DNA of 7,409 nucleotides, taken from NCBI GenBank assembly GCA_031272655.1, contig JAISTJ010000020.1:1-7409 (forward strand), given 5' to 3'. A program made the position numbers and the translations under genes. The notes beneath the pieces are model-generated. The model was not told where the DNA came from and ran no database searches. It saw nothing but the letters and a program-made list of their open reading frames with translations. Numbering within the stretch: the stretch's first letter is position 1; each line of letters starts with the position of its first letter. Positions 1-5,245 of this stretch are shown here, piece by piece. This DNA is from Tannerella sp. (GTDB lineage Bacteria; Bacteroidota; Bacteroidia; Bacteroidales; Tannerellaceae).

Positions 1-37
1 CACCGCGTTTGTGAAAGAATACACAATAAGCAACATT

Positions 38-112
38 GGGCGTTTAGCTCAGCTGGTTCAGAGCGTCTGCCTTACAAGCAGAGGGTCGGCGGTTCGAATC
101 CGTCAACGCCCA
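38..112 (+). tRNA. tRNA-Val (anticodon UAC)
   Basis: A complete cloverleaf can be folded by eye. The acceptor stem GGGCGTT (38-44) pairs with AACGCCC (105-111) over seven pairs. The D stem GCTC (47-50) pairs with GAGC (61-64). The anticodon stem TCTGC (66-70) pairs with GCAGA (78-82) around the loop CTTACAA, which places the anticodon TAC at 73-75, reading valine GUA and, by wobble, other GUN codons. The T arm is 88-104 with loop TTCGAAT. A112 is the discriminator base and is followed by CT, so the 3' CCA is not encoded and must be added after transcription. Length and all conserved positions look normal for an elongator tRNA. Confidence 0.97.
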
Positions 113-175
113 CTTGAAATTAAGTACAAACAAGCTCCATTTTACAGTTACCTTTAGGCACATTTGAGATTGATT

Positions 176-1522
176 ATGGATTTATCGGCATTAACAGCCA
201 TCTCGCCTGTTGACGGGCGCTATAGGGACAAGACGGAAACCCTCGCAGACTACTTCTCGGAGTGGGCTTTGATACGATACCGCGTCCGCGTGGAGACCGA
301 ATACTTTATCTTCCTCAGTGAATTTCTACCCCAACTTAAAGACCTCAATTCCAACAATCGTTTAAAAATGGATTTGCGCCTGATTTACAGCGATTTCACT
401 GTTCATGATGCCGCACGGATAAAGGAGATTGAGAAAATCACAAATCACGATGTTAAAGCAGTGGAATACTTCCTTAAAGAAAAGTTTGACGCCCTTCAAC
501 TATCTGAATATAAGGAGTTTATCCATTTCGGGCTTACTTCACAGGACATAAACAACACCTCCGTACCGCTATCGCTTAAAGAGGCGTTGCAAAATGTTTA
601 TTATCAGGATATTACAGAAATTATAACCAAACTGAAGCAGTTTGCCGAAGAATGGAAAGATGTGCCGATGCTTGCGCGGACACACGGGCAACCCGCATCG
701 CCTACGCGGCTCGGCAAAGAGATACAGGTCTTCGTTTACAGGCTTGAGAAGCAGACGGAAGTGCTGAAACACATACCGTTCACTGCCAAGTTCGGGGGAG
801 CCACCGGCAATTTCAACGCCCACAACGCAGCCTATCCGCAGTACGACTGGAAAGCGCTCGCCGACAAGTTTGTCTCCGAGCGTCTGGGGCTGGTCCGCGA
901 ACAGTGGACGACCCAGATATCCAATTACGACACGCTTGCGGCGATGTTCGACGCCATGAAGCGCATCAACACAATTTTGACAGACCTTTGTCGCGACGTA
1001 TGGACCTATATATCAATGGATTACTTTCATCAGCAAATCAAAGCCGGAGAGATAGGTTCGTCGGCGATGCCCCACAAAGTTAATCCGATAGATTTTGAGA
1101 ATGCGGAAGGCAATCTCGGAGTTGCAAACGCCCTTTTGGAGCACCTTAGCGCCAAGTTGCCCATATCGCGCCTTCAGAGAGATCTCACCGATTCAACAGT
1201 CTTGCGCAACATAGGCGTTCCTTTGGCGCATAACTTAATAGCTTTCAAGAGTATAACAAAAGGGCTTAACAAACTGCTGCTCAACAACTCTGCAATAGAG
1301 CGGGATTTGAGTAATCACTGGGCGGTCGTTGCCGAAGCGATTCAAACGATACTTAGAAGAGAAAATTATCCCCAACCTTACGAAACATTAAAAGAATTAA
1401 CTCGCGTAAACAAGGAAATTTCTAAAAATTCAATTCACCAATTCATCAACTCACTCAAACTGTCTAACGATATTAAAAACGAGTTGCTGGGTATTACGCC
1501 GGAAAATTATACAGGAATTTGA
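176..1522 (+). CDS. purB: Adenylosuccinate lyase PurB
   Basis: PurB acts twice in cytosolic purine synthesis, releasing fumarate from SAICAR to give AICAR and from adenylosuccinate to give AMP. The 448-residue product follows the E. coli-type enzyme (about 456 residues) from end to end. The N-terminus has the typical LTAISPVDGRY start; TNHDVKAVEYFLKEK lies near residues 89-103, THGQPAS near 169-175 holds the presumed catalytic histidine (H170), and GSSAMPHKVNPIDFENAEGN begins at 294, with S295 in the mobile catalytic loop. LQRDLTDSTVLRN further on is also family-typical. This is the fumarase/aspartase superfamily, normally a homotetramer with shared active sites. I chose ATG at 176 because the family begins M-(D/E)-L-S; the in-frame TTG at 164 would add only four residues. 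No clear ribosome binding site is visible, usual for Bacteroidota. It is probably the first gene of a run with the pseudouridine synthase and asnS. Confidence 0.97.
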   Translation: MDLSALTAISPVDGRYRDKTETLADYFSEWALIRYRVRVETEYFIFLSEFLPQLKDLNSNNRLKMDLRLIYSDFTVHDAARIKEIEKITNHDVKAVEYFLKEKFDALQLSEYKEFIHFGLTSQDINNTSVPLSLKEALQNVYYQDITEIITKLKQFAEEWKDVPMLARTHGQPASPTRLGKEIQVFVYRLEKQTEVLKHIPFTAKFGGATGNFNAHNAAYPQYDWKALADKFVSERLGLVREQWTTQISNYDTLAAMFDAMKRINTILTDLCRDVWTYISMDYFHQQIKAGEIGSSAMPHKVNPIDFENAEGNLGVANALLEHLSAKLPISRLQRDLTDSTVLRNIGVPLAHNLIAFKSITKGLNKLLLNNSAIERDLSNHWAVVAEAIQTILRRENYPQPYETLKELTRVNKEISKNSIHQFINSLKLSNDIKNELLGITPENYTGI

Positions 1523-1534
1523 TTATCAATTAAA

Positions 1535-1553
1535 TGCAATCGTGAGGATTGCA
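1535..1553. repeat. Short inverted repeat between purB and the pseudouridine synthase gene
   Basis: TGCAATC (1535-1541) and GATTGCA (1547-1553) form a perfect 7-bp stem around the 5-nt loop GTGAG in the 66-bp spacer. On the + strand it is followed by AAAATAG and not by a T-run, so it does not look like an intrinsic terminator for purB. In the other direction only TTTAATT follows. It could be an RNA-processing or mRNA-stabilising hairpin between two cotranscribed genes; that role is inference. A stem this short could also occur by chance. Confidence 0.4.
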
Positions 1554-1588
1554 AAATAGAATTTAAACTCAATAAAATTACAAACAAA

Positions 1589-3208
1589 ATGGACTCAACA
1601 GAGAGAAATGACATTCAAAGCGCTCCGGCACAGGAAAGTGTAAGCGGAGAGAAGAAAGAGAATTATGCTGAAACAAGCAGCCAGTCAGAAGATTACGGCG
1701 CAAAGCCTAAATCTAAACGCCTGCGTATCAAGGACACGCGCAAAGTTGATTACAACAGGGCGGTTCCCGAAAGCAGACCTTACCAGCCGTTATTCGGTCA
1801 GACACGCCAGTCGTCATCATACCAGCAGAACAATTACTATTCTGCTAACAGAGGCGAAGACGGTGATTTTCAGAGAAATAACCCGGAAGGCGGCGGTGGT
1901 TACCAAAGGCGTCAGTATCAGCAAGGAGAGCAGGGCGGCTATCAGCGCCGCGACTATGGAGACCAGGGCGGTTACCAACAAAACAGAGGCTATGGGAACA
2001 ATCAAAGCGGTTATTATCAGCGTAATAGCTATGATCAACCCCAAAACCGCCAAGGCGGCTACCAGCAACAGGGTGGTTACACCAAAAGCAATTACCAGCA
2101 GGGCGGAGGCTATCAACAAAACCGTCCGCAGCAGTACGGCAACTACCAGCAGGGTGGCGGCTACAAGCAACAGGGCGGTTACCAGCAAGGCGGAGGCAAT
2201 TACCACCAAGGCGGCTACCAGCAACAGGGTGGTTATCAGCAAGGCGGCTACCAGCAGGGTGGCGGTTACAACAAACAGGGAGGCGGCTATCAGCAGCATG
2301 GCAACAGCGGTGGCTACCAGCAAGGTAACAGGCGCAATCAGGGCGGCAACTACAATCAGGGTGGCTATCAGAAACGTCAGGGCGGCGGCTTCAACAACCG
2401 CAACAACAACAATCAGAAACCGCGCCGCCAGAAGGCTCCCAAGCCACTGCCAACGCCAATCAGGTATCAGGACGTTATTACCGACCCGACAGCTCCTATC
2501 CGCTTGAACAAATACCTCGCCAATGCAGGCGTATGCTCGCGCAGGGAGGCTGACGAGTTCATACAGGCAGGTGCGATAAAGGTTAATAATGAGGTCATTA
2601 CAGAACTCGGCACAAAGATTACGAGGGCTGACAAGGTTACTTTCAACGACCAGCCGGTGAAGCTCGAAAGCAAGATTTATATCCTCCTCAACAAGCCGAA
2701 AAACTGCGTAACGACATCCGATGACCCGCAGAACAGGCAGACTGTCATGGACTTAGTCAAAAACGCCTGTCCCGAAAGGATTTACCCCGTCGGCAGGCTC
2801 GACCGCAACACCACAGGCGTGCTGCTTCTCACTAATGACGGCGAGATGGCTGCCAAACTGACGCACCCGTCTTTCAAGAAGAAGAAGATTTATCACGTGT
2901 GGTTAGACCATGAGGTTCAAATCGAGGATATGGAGAAGCTCGCCAACGGAATTGAGCTTGAAGACGGCGAAATCCATGCCGATGCCATCAGCTACGCCGA
3001 TGAACAGGACAAGAGCCAAATCGGTATTGAGATACATTCAGGCAAAAACCGTATCGTCAGACGTATGTTTGAAATGCTTGGTTATCACGTAATTAAACTT
3101 GACCGCGTTTATTTCGCAGGTCTTACAAAGAAAAATCTCGGACGGGGCAAATGGCGCTATCTGTCGGAACAGGAAGTAAATGCGCTCCGGATGGGGGCTT
3201 TCGAGTAA
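1589..3208 (+). CDS. rRNA pseudouridine synthase (RsuA/RluB/E/F family) with Gly/Gln/Tyr-rich N-terminal domain
   Basis: The C-terminal half (about residues 303-535) is a pseudouridine synthase of the RsuA/RluB/E/F family, which isomerises specific uridines in rRNA. An S4 RNA-binding domain comes first (about 303-365, IRLNKYLANAGVCSRREAD). The catalytic motif GRLDRNTTG lies at 402-410 with D405 as the expected nucleophile, followed by LTNDGEMAAKLTHPS and the late motif GKNRIVRRMFE. It resembles RluB (23S rRNA) more than RsuA, but I cannot fix the target site, so no symbol is given. Residues 1-76 are hydrophilic and charged. Residues 77-281 are low complexity, rich in Gly, Gln, Tyr, Asn and Arg, with 15 GGY motifs; E. 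coli RluB has no such N-terminal domain, and the 539-residue length is roughly double a bare catalytic unit. ATG 1589 follows an A-rich stretch, ACAAACAAA, with no Shine-Dalgarno sequence. asnS starts 21 bp downstream, suggesting cotranscription. Confidence 0.93.
   Translation: MDSTERNDIQSAPAQESVSGEKKENYAETSSQSEDYGAKPKSKRLRIKDTRKVDYNRAVPESRPYQPLFGQTRQSSSYQQNNYYSANRGEDGDFQRNNPEGGGGYQRRQYQQGEQGGYQRRDYGDQGGYQQNRGYGNNQSGYYQRNSYDQPQNRQGGYQQQGGYTKSNYQQGGGYQQNRPQQYGNYQQGGGYKQQGGYQQGGGNYHQGGYQQQGGYQQGGYQQGGGYNKQGGGYQQHGNSGGYQQGNRRNQGGNYNQGGYQKRQGGGFNNRNNNNQKPRRQKAPKPLPTPIRYQDVITDPTAPIRLNKYLANAGVCSRREADEFIQAGAIKVNNEVITELGTKITRADKVTFNDQPVKLESKIYILLNKPKNCVTTSDDPQNRQTVMDLVKNACPERIYPVGRLDRNTTGVLLLTNDGEMAAKLTHPSFKKKKIYHVWLDHEVQIEDMEKLANGIELEDGEIHADAISYADEQDKSQIGIEIHSGKNRIVRRMFEMLGYHVIKLDRVYFAGLTKKNLGRGKWRYLSEQEVNALRMGAFE
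1892..2398 (+). repeat. Degenerate tandem repeat encoding GGYQQ-type units
   Basis: This coding stretch of the pseudouridine synthase gene is built from degenerate copies of a 12-18 bp unit around GGCGGCTACCAGCAA, encoding GGYQQ, GGYQQQ, GGGYKQQ, GGGNYHQ and similar variants (residues 102-270). Synonymous choices vary (GGC/GGT, TAC/TAT, CAG/CAA), so the copies are not recent exact duplications, and the protein sequence appears to be held by selection. The repeat has few stop codons in any frame, which produces long spurious reading frames on both strands here. Unit number is likely to vary between related strains. Confidence 0.9.
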
Positions 3209-3229
3209 CAGTTATAAATTTTAACATTG

Positions 3230-4627
3230 ATGAAACGAACAAAGATTATTGATGCTTTAAAAAAAGTATCATACGGACAGGATATTAACATAAGGGGATG
3301 GGTGCGTACATGCAGGGGGAGCAAACAAGTAGCTTTTATAGCGCTTAACGACGGCTCTACGATAAATAATATCCAAATCGTAGCCGACCTTGAGAAACTC
3401 GGCGAAGACGCCCTCAAACCCGTTACTACAGGTGCATGTCTGAGCGTTACGGGAAAACTTGTACAGTCTCAAGGTAAAGGCCAAAGCGTTGAAGTTCAGG
3501 CAGATATAATTGAAGTGCTTGGAACAGCAGACCCGAATATTTATCCGCTGCAGAAGAAAGGCCATTCAATGGAGTTTTTGCGCGAGATAGCCCATTTGAG
3601 GCCGCGTACAAACACTTTCGGGGCTGTTTTCCGCATCCGTCATAACATGGCGTATGCTATTCACAAGTTTTTCCACGACCGCGGGTTTTTCTATTTCCAC
3701 ACCCCGATAATCACTGCGTCCGACTGCGAAGGTGCAGGTCAGATGTTTCAGGTTACAACAATGAATCTGTCTGATATTAAGAAAGATGAGCAGGGGAACG
3801 TGGTTTATGACAGCGATTTCTTCGGCAAACAGGCGAGCCTGACTGTCTCAGGACAGCTCGAAGGCGAACTTGCAGCTATGGGACTTGGCGCTATCTATAC
3901 TTTCGGGCCGACTTTCCGCGCCGAAAACTCCAATACCCCGCGGCATTTGGCCGAGTTTTGGATGATAGAGCCGGAAGTGGCTTTCTATGACATCACAGAC
4001 AATATGGATCTTGCGGAAGAGTTTATAAAGTATTGTGTATCATGGGCTTTAGAAAACTGCCGAGATGATGTGCAGTTCCTAAACGACCACTTCGATAAAG
4101 AGCTTATAATCAGGCTTGAAGGCGTACTGAAAGAGCCTTTTGCCCGCGTAACTTATACCGAGGGAATCAAGATTCTCGAAGAGGCTATTGCAGGCGGTCA
4201 TAAGTTCGAGTTTCCTGTCTTCTGGGGCGCAGATCTCGCTTCCGAGCATGAACGTTACCTTGTGGAGCAACATTTCAAACGTCCCGTAATCCTGACCGAT
4301 TATCCGAAGGAAATAAAGGCGTTTTACATGAAGCTTAACGATGACGATCAGACTGTCAGGGCGATGGACGTGCTTTTCCCTAAGATTGGCGAGATTATCG
4401 GCGGCTCCGAGCGTGAGGCTGATTACGACAAACTTATGTCGCGCATCAAAGAGATGAACATTCCTATGAAAGATATGTGGTGGTATCTTGATACCCGTCG
4501 TTTCGGCGCCTGCCCTCATGCGGGTTTCGGGCTGGGCTTCGAGAGGCTGCTGCTCTTCGTTACCGGAATGGCTAACATACGGGATGTGATTCCTTTCCCC
4601 AGAACACCTAATTGCGCTGATTTTTAG
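3230..4627 (+). CDS. asnS: Asparaginyl-tRNA synthetase
   Basis: AsnRS is a cytosolic class IIb synthetase that activates asparagine with ATP and charges tRNA-Asn. The 465-residue product matches the usual length (about 466 in E. coli). An N-terminal OB-fold anticodon-binding domain occupies roughly residues 15-100 ([19 protein letters not shown]). The catalytic core follows: the motif 1 region around [17 protein letters not shown] (157-173), motif 2 [21 protein letters not shown] (229-249), and motif 3 [15 protein letters not shown] (432-446) with the ATP-binding arginine R439, ending in IPFPRTP. The Asn-type motif 2 wording and the absence of the aspartyl GAD insertion domain argue against AspRS. 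ATG 3230 is preferred over the adjacent in-frame TTG 3227. The gene lies 21 bp after the pseudouridine synthase gene with no obvious promoter between, so it is probably in the same transcript. It converges on rplS. Confidence 0.97.
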   Translation: MKRTKIIDALKKVSYGQDINIRGWVRTCRGSKQVAFIALNDGSTINNIQIVADLEKLGEDALKPVTTGACLSVTGKLVQSQGKGQSVEVQADIIEVLGTADPNIYPLQKKGHSMEFLREIAHLRPRTNTFGAVFRIRHNMAYAIHKFFHDRGFFYFHTPIITASDCEGAGQMFQVTTMNLSDIKKDEQGNVVYDSDFFGKQASLTVSGQLEGELAAMGLGAIYTFGPTFRAENSNTPRHLAEFWMIEPEVAFYDITDNMDLAEEFIKYCVSWALENCRDDVQFLNDHFDKELIIRLEGVLKEPFARVTYTEGIKILEEAIAGGHKFEFPVFWGADLASEHERYLVEQHFKRPVILTDYPKEIKAFYMKLNDDDQTVRAMDVLFPKIGEIIGGSEREADYDKLMSRIKEMNIPMKDMWWYLDTRRFGACPHAGFGLGFERLLLFVTGMANIRDVIPFPRTPNCADF

Positions 4628-4630
4628 CGG

Positions 4631-4671
4631 CTTAATAAAACAGAGGCTGTCTCCTCACGGGACAGCCTCTG
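4631..4671 (-). terminator. Rho-independent terminator for rplS
   Basis: CAGAGGCTGTC (4641-4651) and GACAGCCTCTG (4661-4671) are perfect 11-bp inverted arms; two further pairs (T4652-G4660 and C4653-G4659) close the loop to CTCAC. Read on the minus strand the stem is followed at once by TTTTATTAAG (4640-4631), a reasonable U-tract, and it lies 36 bp past the rplS stop codon. On the + strand the stem is followed by AAAGCACAT, and the nearest T-run (4693-4701) is 21 bases away, so it is a weaker stop for asnS, although the hairpin may still protect that mRNA 3' end. It sits 13 bp after the asnS stop. Confidence 0.85.
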
Positions 4672-4706
4672 AAAGCACATGAAATTAAGCAATTTTTTTT
4701 TAAAAC

Positions 4707-5060
4707 TTATGAATTAACTCTTTTTTCCTTTATACGCGCCTTCTTGCCGGTCAGCTGACGCAGGTAATAAAGTTTTGTACGGCGTACCTTACCGCGCTTA
4801 TTGATAGCAATGCTCTCAATAAAAGGCGATTCTAACGGGAAAATCCTCTCCACGCCTATATTTTCGGATATTTTACGCACTGTAAAACGTTTCTTGACGC
4901 CTTCACCGGTGATGCTGATCACAACACCACGATACTGCTGAACGCGCTCTTTGTTTCCTTCCTTGATACGATACGAAACAGTAACCGTATCTCCACTGTT
5001 GAATGCAGGATGCTCTTTATTAGTAGCAAATGATTCTTCTGCAATTTTAATTAAATCCAT
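4707..5060 (-). CDS. rplS: 50S ribosomal protein L19
   Basis: The 117-residue basic protein is bL19, a component of the large ribosomal subunit located near the 30S-50S interface. Family landmarks are seen in order: [29 protein letters not shown] (about 20-48), FTVRKIS and [11 protein letters not shown] (about 59-79), and [23 protein letters not shown] (about 89-111). The length agrees with the family (about 115). Here it stands alone between its own promoter and terminator and not in the rpsP-rimM-trmD-rplS cluster known from proteobacteria; within this window no trmD is seen. The start is ATG at 5060-5058 on the minus strand; AAAGAG about 8-13 bases upstream is at best a weak ribosome binding site. 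An upstream leader of about 85 nt may carry structure. Confidence 0.97.
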   Translation of the reverse strand: MDLIKIAEESFATNKEHPAFNSGDTVTVSYRIKEGNKERVQQYRGVVISITGEGVKKRFTVRKISENIGVERIFPLESPFIESIAINKRGKVRRTKLYYLRQLTGKKARIKEKRVNS

Positions 5061-5103
5061 TGTCTATTAGCTCTTTATATGTTTACAAATAACAAAACGC
5101 AAT

Positions 5104-5137
5104 GTAACGGGTCTCACTTTTTACCGACAGAGATTAC
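5104..5137 (-). promoter_or_regulatory. Possible hairpin in the rplS 5' leader
   Basis: In the predicted rplS leader, read on the minus strand, the arm GTAATCTC (5137-5130) can pair with GAGA (5115-5112) and TTAC (5107-5104), leaving a 4-base bulge CCCG between the two short helices and a 14-nt loop. It would begin within about 10 nt of the predicted transcript start. Ribosomal protein genes, including rplS in some bacteria, are often controlled by leader structures bound by their own product; whether this one is such an element is inference. The helices are short and may be chance. Confidence 0.25.
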
Positions 5138-5149
5138 GTAAAGCGGGCG

Positions 5150-5179
5150 CAAAGTTAGTAATTTTTTTTTTATCTGCAA
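5150..5179 (-). promoter_or_regulatory. Bacteroidota-type promoter for rplS
   Basis: On the minus strand TAACTTTG (5157-5150) is a perfect match to the Bacteroides primary-sigma -7 consensus TAnnTTTG, and TTG (5179-5177) lies 19 bases upstream as a -33 element. The expected transcript start is near 5145, giving a leader of about 85 nt before the rplS ATG. The spacer is very A/T rich (T-run 5162-5171). Sequence match and position are seen directly; activity is inferred. Confidence 0.75.
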
Positions 5180-5186
5180 TAAAAAA

Positions 5187-5216
5187 TCGAATTTTTTTAT
5201 AAAAAATTTACCTTTG
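5187..5216 (+). promoter_or_regulatory. Bacteroidota-type promoter for the FAD-dependent oxidoreductase gene
   Basis: TACCTTTG (5209-5216) matches the -7 consensus TAnnTTTG exactly and is followed by C, as is common. The -33 position 19 bases upstream reads TCG (5187-5189), only a partial match to TTG, so the promoter may be weaker or rely on the surrounding A/T-rich tract. Predicted start near 5220-5222 gives an untranslated leader of only about 25 nt before ATG 5246. It lies back to back with the rplS promoter, the two -7 elements being about 50 bp apart. Confidence 0.65.
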
Positions 5217-5245
5217 CAGTCTGAAAATTTGTCATTAAAGTATTT

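Noticed and set aside
1..37. A second tRNA or promoter upstream of tRNA-Val
   Set aside because: The 37 bases show no acceptor or T-arm remnant. A TTTG at 8-11 has no matching -7 element at the right distance.
149..156. TACCTTTA as a -7 element for purB
   Set aside because: It differs from TAnnTTTG at the last base and has no TTG or TTTG about 19-20 bases upstream, so it is too weak to call, although its position 20 bp before the ATG would be suitable.
164..175. TTG at 164 as the purB start
   Set aside because: It would add the residues MRLI before the family-typical MDLS start; ATG 176 gives the normal N-terminus.
1817..2323. Minus-strand open frame giving a Leu/Val/Ala-rich, membrane-like protein of 168 residues
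   Set aside because: It is the exact antisense of the GGYQQ repeat: CAG/CAA and GGC read backwards give Leu, Ala and Val codons. The coding strand has clear domain evidence downstream in the other frame, so this is a shadow.
1665..2507. Plus-strand +1-frame open frame of 280 residues rich in Ala, Thr and Arg
   Set aside because: It overlaps the pseudouridine synthase gene in another frame and owes its length to the stop-poor repeat; it has no recognisable domain and no plausible start context.
4693..4701. T9 run as the U-tract of an asnS terminator
   Set aside because: No hairpin lies immediately before it; the strong hairpin at 4641-4671 is 21 bases away, and that hairpin's U-tract is on the minus strand.
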